DNA of 64,000 nt, from NCBI RefSeq assembly GCF_014197915.1, contig NZ_JACIGK010000020.1, positions 1 to 64,000 on the forward strand. The letters run 5' to 3'. The notes beneath the pieces were generated by a model. That model had not been told where the DNA came from. It saw only the letters and a list, made by a program, of their open reading frames with translations, and did not search any database. Every line of letters begins with the position of its first letter. Within the stretch, counting starts at the first letter, position 1. The stretch comes from Roseospira visakhapatnamensis. GTDB lineage: Bacteria > Pseudomonadota > Alphaproteobacteria > Rhodospirillales > Rhodospirillaceae. Below are positions 52,407-60,798 of the stretch, in pieces. The position numbers were made by a program, and so were the translations under genes.

Positions 52407-53513
52407 ATGAAACGTCGTGATTTCCTGTCCGGCGCCGCCATCACCGGCGCCGCCACGGCGACCACGGTCGCCTCCGCCCTGTCGACCCCGGCGATCGCCC
52501 AGGACAGGCGCGAGTTGAAGCTTGTCACCACCTGGCCGAAGAATTTCCCCGGCCTGGGCACCAGCGCCGAGCGCTGGGCCCAGCGCATCACCGCCATGTC
52601 GGACGGCCGCCTGACCGTCAAGGTCTACGCGGCCGGCGAACTGGTGCCCGCGTTCGAGGCGTTCGATGCCGTGTCCTCCGGCACCGCCGACATGTATCAC
52701 GGCGCCGAATACTACTGGCAGGGCAAGTCCAAGGCGTTCAACTTCTTCGCCGCCGTCCCCTTCGGCCTGACCGCCACCGAGATCAACGCCTGGGTCTATC
52801 ATGCCGGCGGCCAGCAGCTTTGGGATGAGTTGTCGGCGGGCTTCAACATCAAACCCATGCTGGTGGCCAACACCGGGGTCCAGATGGGCGGCTGGTTCAA
52901 CAAGGAAATCAACGCCGTTGAGGACTACAAGGGCCTCAAGATCCGCATTCCGGGCCTGGGGGGCGAGGTGCTGCGGCGGATCGGCGCGGCGGCCGTGTCG
53001 CTGCCGGGCGGCGAGGTCTTCCCGGCCCTGCAATCCGGCGCCATCGACGCCACCGAATGGGTCGGCCCCTGGAACGACCTGGCTTTCGGGTTCTACAAGG
53101 TAGCGAAGTATTATTACTATCCCGGCTTCCACGAACCCGGCACGGCCCTGTCCGGCGGCGTCAACCTGGCCGTCTGGGACAGCCTGAGCGACGCCGACAA
53201 GGCGATCATCGAGGCCGCCGCCGCCGCCGAGAACGACTACACCCTGGCCGAGTTCAACACCCGCAACGGTGACGCGCTGGCCACTCTGGTCAATGAGCAC
53301 GGCGTTGAACTGCGCAAGTTCTCCGACGACATCATGAAGGCCATCGGCGACGCCGCCGGCGAGGTGGTGGCCGAGGTGGCGGCCGAGGACCCGATGACCA
53401 AGAAGGTCTACGACTCCTTCATCGACTTCCGCACCAAGGCCGTCGGCTGGGCGCGGATCGCCGACCAGGCGTACTGGACCGCCCGCGAACTCCCGTACGC
53501 CTACGGACAATAG
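52407..53513 (+). CDS. TRAP transporter DctP-type substrate-binding protein (TAT-exported)
   Basis: A 368-residue periplasmic protein with a twin-arginine signal, MKRRDFLSGAAITGAATA, cleaved after about residue 31 (ending AIAQ). The DctP domain begins LKLVTTWPKNFPGLGTSAERWAQRI, and the family's TRAP ligand arginine region is KGLKIRIPGLGGEVLRRIGA, with GEVFPALQSGAIDATEWVGPWND. Proteins of this type bind 2-keto or aromatic carboxylates, lactate or similar acids; the specificity is not readable. It heads the dctPQM operon. Confidence 0.93.
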   Translation: MKRRDFLSGAAITGAATATTVASALSTPAIAQDRRELKLVTTWPKNFPGLGTSAERWAQRITAMSDGRLTVKVYAAGELVPAFEAFDAVSSGTADMYHGAEYYWQGKSKAFNFFAAVPFGLTATEINAWVYHAGGQQLWDELSAGFNIKPMLVANTGVQMGGWFNKEINAVEDYKGLKIRIPGLGGEVLRRIGAAAVSLPGGEVFPALQSGAIDATEWVGPWNDLAFGFYKVAKYYYYPGFHEPGTALSGGVNLAVWDSLSDADKAIIEAAAAAENDYTLAEFNTRNGDALATLVNEHGVELRKFSDDIMKAIGDAAGEVVAEVAAEDPMTKKVYDSFIDFRTKAVGWARIADQAYWTARELPYAYGQ

Positions 53514-53666
53514 GTCCGGCCGACCTCCGGTCGGTCTCGTCGATGGGGCCGGAGACCACGTCGGCCTCACACCCCATTGCTGTCCCGTCAAGGGCTCGTC
53601 GGCTCCCGATCTCGGGGGCCGACGTGTCTTTGACCCCCTCACCCGAAAACCATAGGAGTTCAGGGG

Positions 53667-54212
53667 GTGATCTCGCTACCCTCGCTAGCCCGCGCGATCG
53701 ACGGCCTCAACCGTGGCATCGGTCAGGCCACGGCCTGGCTGGCCCTGTTCATGGTACTGGTTCAGTTCCTGGTGGTCGTTCTGCGCTATGTTTTCGGCCT
53801 TGGGTTCATATGGATGCAGGAAAGCATCGTGTACATGCATGGACTGCTGTTCATGGTGGGCGCCGGCTATACCCTGCTCCAGGATGGGCATGTGCGGGTG
53901 GACGTGTTTTACCGGGATGCCTCGCGCCGGCGGCAGGCGCTGGTCAACCTGGCGGGGTCGGTCCTGTTCCTGATTCCCTTCTGTACCCTGATCCTGTGGG
54001 TCTCCATCGACTACGTGGGCAACGCCTGGCGCGTCCTGGAGGGCTCCAAGGAGACCAGCGGCATTCAGGGCGTCTTCCTGCTCAAGTCGGTGATCCTGGT
54101 GTTCGGCGCCCTGGTCCTCCTGCAAGGCGTGTCGGTCATCGCGCGGTCCCTCCTCACGCTGACCGGCCGGGACGGCGACGCGCCCCGGCCCGGCGAGGGG
54201 GAGGCGGGCTGA
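53667..54212 (+). CDS. TRAP transporter small permease DctQ
   Basis: A 181-residue inner-membrane protein with four TM helices (about 18-40, 52-74, 95-117, 138-160) and the QESIVYMHGLLFMVGAGYTLLQDGHVRVDVFY signature of DctQ. The start is GTG at 53667 with AGGAG about 10 nt upstream. It overlaps the DctM start by one base (TGATG). It partners DctM in TRAP uptake. Confidence 0.9.
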   Translation: MISLPSLARAIDGLNRGIGQATAWLALFMVLVQFLVVVLRYVFGLGFIWMQESIVYMHGLLFMVGAGYTLLQDGHVRVDVFYRDASRRRQALVNLAGSVLFLIPFCTLILWVSIDYVGNAWRVLEGSKETSGIQGVFLLKSVILVFGALVLLQGVSVIARSLLTLTGRDGDAPRPGEGEAG

Positions 54213-55798
54213 TGGACCACATGCTGGAACGCGAGATCTACGCCCTGGCCATGTTCGCGGGCACCTGCCTGTTCCTGGTCGCGGGCTTTCCGGTGGCCTT
54301 CACCCTGGGCGGCTCGGCGCTGGTATTCGGGCTGATCGGCTGGGGCCTGGGCATCTTCGACCTGAGCTTCCTGGCGGCCATGCCGCAACGCATCTTCGGC
54401 ACCATGACCAACGAGGTGCTGATCGCGGTCCCGTTGTTCGTGTTCATGGGGGTCATGCTGGAGCGCTCGCGGGTGGCCGAGGACCTGCTGGACAGCATGG
54501 GCAAGCTGTTCGGCACCCTGCGGGGCGGCCTGGGCATCTCGGTGTGCATCGTCGGCGCCCTGCTGGCCGCCTCCACCGGCATCGTCGGCGCCACGGTGGT
54601 CACCATGGGCCTGCTGTCCCTGCCCACCATGCTGCGTCGGGGCTATTGCCCGAGGCTGTCCTGCGGCACCATCTGCGCCGCCGGCACCCTGGGCCAGATC
54701 ATCCCGCCGTCGATCGTGCTGGTGCTGCTGGGCGACCAGATCTCCAACGCCTACACCGATGCCCAGCGGTCCATCGGCAACTGGTCGCCCGAGCCGGTAT
54801 CGGTGGGGGATCTGTTCGCCGGGGCGCTGCTGCCCGGCCTGGGCCTGGTGGCGCTGTACGTGCTGTATGTGGCGCTGGTGGCCTGGCTCCAGCCCAAGCG
54901 CGCGCCCTCCATCCGGGACGAGGCCGATCATGACCTGAGCCCCTGGCAGACCATCGCGACGCTGGCCAACGCCCTGCTGCCGCCGGTGATCCTCATCGTC
55001 GCCGTGCTGGGCTCCATCCTGACCGGCGTGGCGACCCCGACCGAGGCCGCCGCCGTCGGCGCCGTCGGCGCCCTGCTGCTCGCCGGCCTGAAGCTTCAGG
55101 CCAGCAGCCGCTGGCCCATCCTGGCCACTTTCGCCGCCCTGGTGCTGATGCTGGTGCTGGCGCGCACCGTGGATCTGCGAGTCGCGCGCGAGGTGATCGG
55201 CCCCGCCGAGACCGTCTGGATCTGGGTGGCCGTGGCCTGCACCGCGATCGTCTTCCTGGGGATCGGCGAGAGCCTGCGGCGGGTCTGGCGCATGGCGATC
55301 CTTCAGGATGTGATGCGCCAGACCCTCAAGATCTCCTCCATGGTGTTCGTGATCATCGTCGGCGCCGGCCTGTTCTCGCTGGTGTTCCGGGGCCTGGGCG
55401 GCGAGGAGATGGTGCACGCGTTCCTCACCAACCTGCCCGGCGGCGCCTTCGGCGCCATGCTGGTGGTGATGCTGGTGATGTTCGTGCTGGGCTTCTTCCT
55501 GGACTTCATCGAGATCATCTTCGTCGTCGTGCCCATCGTCGGGCCGGTGCTGCTGCGCATGGACCTGGACCCGGTGTGGCTGGGCGTGATGATCGCCATG
55601 AACCTCCAGACCTCCTTCCTGACGCCGCCGTTCGGCTTCGCGCTGTTCTACCTGCGCGGCGTGGCGCCACCCTCCATCCGCACCCAGTCCATCTACCGGG
55701 GCGTGCTGCCGTTCATCGTCATCCAGCTCATTGGCCTTGGCCTGCTGGCGATGTTTCCGCAGATGGCCACCTGGCTGCCGAGCGTCTTCTTCGGGTAG
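54212..55798 (+). CDS. TRAP transporter large permease DctM
   Basis: A 528-residue inner-membrane permease with about 12-14 TM helices. Family segments: MTNEVLIAVPLFVFMGVMLERS, GALLAASTGIVGATVVTMGLLSLPTMLRRGY, CGTICAAGTLGQIIPPSIVLVLLGDQIS, PTEAAAVGAVGALLL and FLDFIEIIFVVVPIVGPVL, with LQTSFLTPPFGFALFYLRG near the end. An inserted stretch (about 295-360) enlarges the middle relative to typical DctM. It completes the dctPQM set. Confidence 0.92.
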   Translation: MDHMLEREIYALAMFAGTCLFLVAGFPVAFTLGGSALVFGLIGWGLGIFDLSFLAAMPQRIFGTMTNEVLIAVPLFVFMGVMLERSRVAEDLLDSMGKLFGTLRGGLGISVCIVGALLAASTGIVGATVVTMGLLSLPTMLRRGYCPRLSCGTICAAGTLGQIIPPSIVLVLLGDQISNAYTDAQRSIGNWSPEPVSVGDLFAGALLPGLGLVALYVLYVALVAWLQPKRAPSIRDEADHDLSPWQTIATLANALLPPVILIVAVLGSILTGVATPTEAAAVGAVGALLLAGLKLQASSRWPILATFAALVLMLVLARTVDLRVAREVIGPAETVWIWVAVACTAIVFLGIGESLRRVWRMAILQDVMRQTLKISSMVFVIIVGAGLFSLVFRGLGGEEMVHAFLTNLPGGAFGAMLVVMLVMFVLGFFLDFIEIIFVVVPIVGPVLLRMDLDPVWLGVMIAMNLQTSFLTPPFGFALFYLRGVAPPSIRTQSIYRGVLPFIVIQLIGLGLLAMFPQMATWLPSVFFG

Positions 55799-55991
55799 CC
55801 CCGCTGGCCGCCGTTCGCGCCACCGCCGTGCTCCTTTGGCCACGAGGGGGGCGAAAATCCGCGCGACGCCCTTCCTTCAGCGGAGGGGCCTCGTTCCTTT
55901 GGCGCGATTGACCATCGCCCGAGCCTGCTGTCATCCTGGAGGCGAACTCGGTACGACGGTGATCCAACATGACAGGGGGGAGGCCCAATCC

Positions 55992-56474
55992 ATGACCCCG
56001 CGCGAATCGGCCCAGGGGTGGCTGCGACAGGCGCACAACGATCTGATTCATGCCCAATGGTCGTTGCAGGCGGGTCATCTGGACTGGGCCTGCTTCGCGG
56101 CCCATCAGGCGGCGGAGCGGGCGCTGAAGGGGCTGGCCCTGGAGTCAGGACATCGCCCCCTGTCCACCAGCAATCCGGCGCTGCTGGCGGTCGACCTGAT
56201 CGAGCTTGGCGTGCTGGGTGACGACGATGTGGTCACGCTGGGCGACCTGGAGTCCCTGGCGACCGTGGCCCGCCAGGCCCGCGACCCGGACCGCGCGATC
56301 CCCAGCAACGACGACGACGCCCACGACAGCCGCGCCGCCGCCCTGGTGGCCCAGACCGAGAAGGTGGTCGCCCTGGTGTCCGCCACCACCGGCACCGGAA
56401 CCGGCGCCCTGGCCGCCTCGTCCGGCCAGGGCGGCACCGTCCTGCCGTTCCCCCAGGCCCCCTTGCATGCCTGA
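55992..56474 (+). CDS. HEPN-domain protein
   Basis: A 160-residue HEPN-fold protein. The core is WLRQAHNDLIHAQWSLQAGHLDWACFAAHQAAERALKGLALESGH, the pattern of HEPN proteins normally encoded next to MNT nucleotidyltransferases in toxin-antitoxin pairs. I see no clear C-terminal Rx4-6H ribonuclease motif and no MNT partner on either side. The C-terminal 40 residues are low-complexity. The start at 55992 matches the domain boundary. It converges on the PaaY-like gene 12 bp away. Confidence 0.75.
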   Translation: MTPRESAQGWLRQAHNDLIHAQWSLQAGHLDWACFAAHQAAERALKGLALESGHRPLSTSNPALLAVDLIELGVLGDDDVVTLGDLESLATVARQARDPDRAIPSNDDDAHDSRAAALVAQTEKVVALVSATTGTGTGALAASSGQGGTVLPFPQAPLHA

Positions 56475-56486
56475 GACCGCCGCGCC

Positions 56487-57086
56487 CTACCCCCTTGACT
56501 GGTAGAGTGGCTTCAGGTCTTCCCACTGAACGGTGGGCCGGTCGGGTTCCGGCTCGGTCAGGGGCGTGGTCTCGCGAAGTCCCACCCGGCAGCGTTGCGC
56601 GAGTTGCTGATATTGCTTGGTGCCTTCCATCTTCCAGGCGTACTCCGCGTCGGTGACCTGGCGCACCACCTTGCCCGGCACACCGGCCACCAGCGAGCGC
56701 TCCGGAAACACGGTCCCGGCCTTCACGAAGCACTGCGCGGCGACGATGCTCTCGGCGCCGACCACCGCCCCGTCCATCACCACGCTGTTCATGCCCACCA
56801 GGGCGCCGCGGCCGACGCGCGCGCTGTGCAGGATGGCGCCGTGGCCAATGTGGCCGTCCACCTCGACCACCGTATCCGTGCCCTGGAAACCATGCATGGT
56901 GCAGTTGTCCTGGATGTTGCTGCCGTCTTCGAGGATGATGCGCCCGAAGTCGCCGCGCAGCGAGGCCGACGGCCCCACGTAGACGCCGGGACCGACGATC
57001 ACGTCACCGATCAGGATGGCGGTGGGGTGAACGAAGGCGGTCGAGTGCACCACGGGCACCAGGTTTTCGAAGGCATAGACGGGCAT
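56487..57086 (-). CDS. paaY: PaaY-like gamma-carbonic-anhydrase-fold thioesterase
   Basis: A 199-residue hexapeptide beta-helix protein. It begins [34 protein letters not shown], contains [27 protein letters not shown] with the zinc histidines, and ends with [26 protein letters not shown]. Length and N-terminus match PaaY, which hydrolyses blocked ring-hydroxylated CoA thioesters in aerobic phenylacetate degradation. The nearby paaG, paaH, paaI and paaJ support this, although it is on the opposite strand and some distance from them. A generic gamma-carbonic anhydrase is the alternative. Confidence 0.85.
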   Translation of the reverse strand: MPVYAFENLVPVVHSTAFVHPTAILIGDVIVGPGVYVGPSASLRGDFGRIILEDGSNIQDNCTMHGFQGTDTVVEVDGHIGHGAILHSARVGRGALVGMNSVVMDGAVVGAESIVAAQCFVKAGTVFPERSLVAGVPGKVVRQVTDAEYAWKMEGTKQYQQLAQRCRVGLRETTPLTEPEPDRPTVQWEDLKPLYQSRG

Positions 57087-57200
57087 GGGGCGAGCACCTC
57101 CCAACACTGTGACGGATCGCGGTGGCGCGGAGTCCATACGCCACCGTTTGGCCGCCATCGTGCCGGCTGCGAGGGACGGCGGCAAGGGAGAAGGATCCTC

Positions 57201-58010
57201 ATGACCGACTGGACGCCCGACACCTACCTGACCTTCGCCGACCATCGCCTGCGGCCGGCCCTGGACCTGCTGGCCCGCATCCCGATGGATGCGCCGAGAC
57301 GGATCGTCGACCTGGGATGCGGCACCGGCGCGCTGACCCGTCACTTGGCGGCGCGCTGGCCCAACGCGGAGATCACCGGGCTGGACACGTCGGCCGAGAT
57401 GCTGAGCCGCGCCCAAGCCGAGGACGGCGGCAAGACCATCACCTGGGTTCAGGGCGATATCGCCACCTGGACGCCGGACGACCAGGGTTCTCCGGACCTG
57501 ATCACATCCAATGCCGCGCTGCACTGGCTGGACGGGCACGACGTGCTGTTCCCGCGTCTTCTGGACGCCCTGGCCCCGGGCGGCGTGCTGGCCGTGCAGA
57601 TGCCGCGCAACCATGACCGGCCGTCCCACGCCCTGATCAGGGCCGTCGCCAAGGAAGGTCCCTGGGAGCCTCTGCTGGCCGCCCTGGTCGCCGCCCCGCC
57701 GCCGGTGGATCCGCCCGAGGTGACCGTGCGCCGCCTGCTGGCGGCCGGCGCGGCCACCGTCGATGCCTGGGAAACCGACTATCAGCAGATCCTGGCGGGC
57801 GGACCGGACGCGGTGGCCGCCTTCACCGACTCCACGGCGCTGCGACCGTGGCTCGCGCGCCTGCCCGACGCGACCATGCGGGACGCCTTCCGCGCCGCCT
57901 ATCGCGGGCGCCTGGCCACGGCGTATGAGTCCCTGCCCAACGGGCGGGTCCTGTTCCCCTTCCGCCGCCAGTTCCTTGTGGCCACCCGGCCGCATGCGGA
58001 GAGTCCATGA
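57201..58010 (+). CDS. tam: Trans-aconitate 2-methyltransferase family (Tam)
   Basis: A 269-residue class I SAM methyltransferase. It starts with [25 protein letters not shown], then SAM motif [40 protein letters not shown], and [16 protein letters not shown], all characteristic of Tam, which methylates trans-aconitate to relieve aconitase inhibition. GGGAGAAGGA precedes ATG 57201. Divergent from paaY with a 114-bp gap. Confidence 0.88.
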   Translation: MTDWTPDTYLTFADHRLRPALDLLARIPMDAPRRIVDLGCGTGALTRHLAARWPNAEITGLDTSAEMLSRAQAEDGGKTITWVQGDIATWTPDDQGSPDLITSNAALHWLDGHDVLFPRLLDALAPGGVLAVQMPRNHDRPSHALIRAVAKEGPWEPLLAALVAAPPPVDPPEVTVRRLLAAGAATVDAWETDYQQILAGGPDAVAAFTDSTALRPWLARLPDATMRDAFRAAYRGRLATAYESLPNGRVLFPFRRQFLVATRPHAESP

Positions 58011-58119
58011 CCGATCCGTGCGACCCGGCCGCCGCCGCCCCCCGTCCCCGCTCGGCGCACCCGCTCTCGGCTGGACACCCCGGACGACGCCGGTCTGGGG
58101 AAGCCGGACGCGCCGGGCG

Positions 58120-58578
58120 TCACGTCTCCAGCAGGGGCAGCCACTCCGCCAGCCACGCCACCGCGTCCTCGTCGGGCAGCGGCTGGGTGCAGGCGTCGAT
58201 CTCCAGGCGGTCGCCCCGCCGGCGCGCGCCCAGGCTGGCGAGCAGGTCATCCATGTCCTTGCCGGCGCGGCAGAACGTCTCGCTGTAGGTCTGGTCGCCG
58301 AGCGCGATCACCCCGTACCGCATCGCCGACAGGTCCGGTGCCTCGACCCTGAGGGCATCGGCGAAGGGGATCAGGTTGTCGGGCAGTTCACCCAGACCAT
58401 GGGTGGCGGTGCACACCAGCAGCGCGTCGCGCGCGCCCAGGTCCAGGGCCGCTAGGTCGCCGTCGCACGTCTCCACCAGGTCGGCCGTATGGCCGGCGCA
58501 GGTCAAAGCCTCGACCACGGTCTCGCCCACCATCTGGGCATTGCCCGATTCCGTGCCGACGATGACCAGAATGTTCAC
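58120..58578 (-). CDS. Short-chain flavodoxin (MioC-like)
   Basis: A 152-residue flavodoxin-fold FMN protein. [19 protein letters not shown] is the FMN phosphate loop, [13 protein letters not shown] the second loop, and [31 protein letters not shown] the third. It is an electron carrier in the cytosol. The start is GTG at 58578. It is transcribed divergently from the ferritin-like PaaA/PaaC-family gene 210 bp away, so it might serve as that protein's electron donor, but this is inference. Confidence 0.87.
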   Translation of the reverse strand: MNILVIVGTESGNAQMVGETVVEALTCAGHTADLVETCDGDLAALDLGARDALLVCTATHGLGELPDNLIPFADALRVEAPDLSAMRYGVIALGDQTYSETFCRAGKDMDDLLASLGARRRGDRLEIDACTQPLPDEDAVAWLAEWLPLLET

Positions 58579-58788
58579 CCCGCAGTCCTCCCCGGCGCCG
58601 GCGCCGGCCGTCCCGGAGCGGCGCCAAATTTCCGATACCAAGTTTCACCCCATGTGTCTATTTTTGTATCCTTTCCAGTCTGCCACGGGAAAATGTCCCG
58701 GGATGGACGAGGGGTCATGCCCCCCTCCCCCGCCATCGGCGGACCGGCACGGACCCGCCGTCGGCGGGCCAGCACGAAAGGCGCGTCC

Positions 58789-59577
58789 ATGGCGACCACC
58801 GATGCCCCCACCGACGATACCGTGATCGACCGCGTCAGCCGGGGCGAGATCCTGGAGTCCCCGGTCGAGGTCTCGCCCGGCTACCGGGCCGAGTTGATGC
58901 GGGTGCTTGCCGTCTTCGTGGATAGCGAACTGGCCGGCACCGCCGGCCTGGTCCCGTTCATCAACAGCGCGCCGGGCCTGCGGGAACGGGTGACGGCGGC
59001 GCGCATCGTCGCCGAGAAGTTCGACCATGCCCAGCAGGTGCTGGACATCATGGCGCCGTTCGGCGTCAACCCCACCCTGTACGTGCGGGCGCACTGCTGG
59101 GCATCCCGCCTGGACCGGGACCTGGACCTTGGAAACCGCCGCATCGGCGGCGACAAGCGGCTGAACGTGTTTCACGCGCCGTTGGAAGGCTGGCTGGATG
59201 CCATCATCCTGAACATGCTGATGGGCACGGCGGTGGCGACGCAATTGCTCGATCTGGTGGACAGCTCCTACGCGCCGTTGCGCGCGGTGATGGCCGCGAT
59301 CGTCGCGCGCGAGGCCGCGCACGCGCGCTCGGGAGAGACCGCGCTTGCCCAGGCGATCGGCCGTCATGGCACGCCGTCGGCCGCGCAAGGGGCCGTGGAC
59401 TACTGGTTTCCGCGCGTGGTCCATACTTTCGGCCGCGCGGATTCTCAGCATTTCGAGCGGTCCCGGGCGCTGGGACTGCGGCGCCGCACCAACGCGGAAG
59501 GGCTGAACCGCTGGATCACCGACATCCATCCCCGCCTGTCGGCCCTGGGCCTGTCCCGGCCGGTCGGCCCCGCCTGA
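58789..59577 (+). CDS. Ferritin-like protein related to PaaA/PaaC phenylacetyl-CoA oxygenase subunits
   Basis: A 262-residue all-helical protein. Helices VLAVFVDSELAGTAGLVPFI, RIVAEKFDHAQQVLDIMAPFGV and AAIVAREAAHARSGETALAQAIGRHGT resemble the PaaA/PaaC diiron-oxygenase-type fold; an EAAH motif supplies an ExxH-like metal site, while the first helix pair EKFDH is less canonical. It stands alone, not in a paaABCDE set, and is 210 bp upstream of paaG. It could be a regulatory or assembly homologue or a separate oxygenase. Confidence in the exact family is moderate. Confidence 0.55.
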   Translation: MATTDAPTDDTVIDRVSRGEILESPVEVSPGYRAELMRVLAVFVDSELAGTAGLVPFINSAPGLRERVTAARIVAEKFDHAQQVLDIMAPFGVNPTLYVRAHCWASRLDRDLDLGNRRIGGDKRLNVFHAPLEGWLDAIILNMLMGTAVATQLLDLVDSSYAPLRAVMAAIVAREAAHARSGETALAQAIGRHGTPSAAQGAVDYWFPRVVHTFGRADSQHFERSRALGLRRRTNAEGLNRWITDIHPRLSALGLSRPVGPA

Positions 59578-59786
59578 CCGCCGGGCGTGACCACGGCCCG
59601 GTCCGGACGCTCGGCCCACGCCCTACGCATTTCGACGATCGGATCGCCGGCGCGTATCATGAAGGACCGGGGCGGAGACCGGCGGACGGCGTGTCGCGCC
59701 CCTGGGTCGTTTTGCCCGTTTCGTCCGCCCGGGGTCGCCTGCTAAAAGCCCTGTGCTGCCTGTCCACCGCGCCGGACCCGTCCCCC

Positions 59787-60581
59787 ATGACCGCCTATCA
59801 GACGTTGCTGCTGGACCGCGCCGACGGCGTGGCGAGGCTCACCCTGAACCGCCCCGACAAGCTCAACAGCTTCACCACCGAGATGCATGCCGAACTTGCC
59901 GATGCCCTGGCCGTGGTGGCCGGCGACACGGCCGTGCGGTGCCTGCTGCTCACCGGGGCGGGGCGCGGGTTCTGCGCCGGTCAGGACCTGGGTGACCGCG
60001 CCGTCGCCCCCGGCGCCGAGGCCCCCAACATCGGCGAGTCGCTGGAGACGCGCTACAACCCGATGATGCGCGCGCTGAAGGCCCTTCAAGTCCCCGTGGT
60101 CTGCGCCGTCAACGGCGTCGCCGCCGGGGCCGGCGCCAACATGGCGTTGGCCTGCGACATCGTGCTGGCGGCCCGTTCGGCCCGCTTCGTCCAGCCGTTC
60201 TGCCGGCTTGGCCTGGTGCCCGACGCGGGCGGCACCTGGACCCTGCCGCGTCTGGTCGGCCCGGCGCGAGCCACGGCGTTGATGATGCTGGGTGACGCGG
60301 TCACGGCCGAGCAGGCGGCCCAGTGGGGCATGATCTGGCGGGTGGTGGACGACGCGGCGCTGAGGGACGAGGCCGGCGCCCTGGCCCGTCATCTGGCCAC
60401 CCAGCCCACGCGGGGCCTGGCGCTGATCAAGACGGCGCTGGCCGCCACGTGGTCCAACGATCTCGACGCGCAACTCGACCTGGAACGCGACCTTCAGACC
60501 GTGGCCGGCGCGACCGACGACTACCGCGAGGGTGTGCGCGCCTTCCTGGACAAGCGTCCGCCCACCTTCACGGGCCGCTAG
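59787..60581 (+). CDS. paaG: Ring-opening enoyl-CoA isomerase PaaG
   Basis: A 264-residue crotonase-family enzyme. LTLNRPDKLNSFT, the oxyanion-hole segment GAGRGFCAGQDLGDR, VCAVNGVAAGAGANMALACD, and LVPDAGGTWTLPRLVG. The GQDL(G/N)DR signature and context identify PaaG, which isomerises ring-epoxyphenylacetyl-CoA to the oxepin form. ATG 59787 fits the family start. The TAG stop is contributed by palindromic element C1, which is inserted between this gene and paaH. Confidence 0.88.
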   Translation: MTAYQTLLLDRADGVARLTLNRPDKLNSFTTEMHAELADALAVVAGDTAVRCLLLTGAGRGFCAGQDLGDRAVAPGAEAPNIGESLETRYNPMMRALKALQVPVVCAVNGVAAGAGANMALACDIVLAARSARFVQPFCRLGLVPDAGGTWTLPRLVGPARATALMMLGDAVTAEQAAQWGMIWRVVDDAALRDEAGALARHLATQPTRGLALIKTALAATWSNDLDAQLDLERDLQTVAGATDDYREGVRAFLDKRPPTFTGR

Positions 60582-60652
60582 TGTCCTGAATCCGAAGTTC
60601 GTTACATCACTTGGCTGGCGCTGGACGAACTTCGGATTCAATCAGGACACTA
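60579..60652. repeat. Full-length 74-bp palindromic element, family C (copy C1)
   Basis: TAGTGTCCTGA at the left tip and TCAGGACACTA at the right; inner arms ATCCGAAGTTCG / CGAACTTCGGAT surround a short loop. A truncated copy is at 20743-20798. The left TAG is the stop of paaG. TA at both tips suggests a TA-target MITE. Confidence 0.9.
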
Positions 60653-60666
60653 TTAACTATATGATT

Positions 60667-60744
60667 CTAGTGTGGTTTATGGATTTGAAGGTCCGTCCAG
60701 CGCTTCCCGACCAGGTCATAGGAACTTCAAATCCACCACACTAG
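60667..60744. repeat. 78-bp palindromic element, family D
   Basis: CTAGTGTGGT...GGATTTGAAG at the left pairs with CTTCAAATCC...ACCACACTAG at the right; the left arm has a 4-base insert. It has a different interior from family C, with similar CTAGTG tips. It lies 14 nt from C1 and 54 nt before paaH. Only one copy in the window. Confidence 0.85.
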
Positions 60745-60798
60745 GCGCGTCCCTTCCGCCCCCTCCCGTTCCTCGCGCTCCAGGAGATGCGCCCCGCC

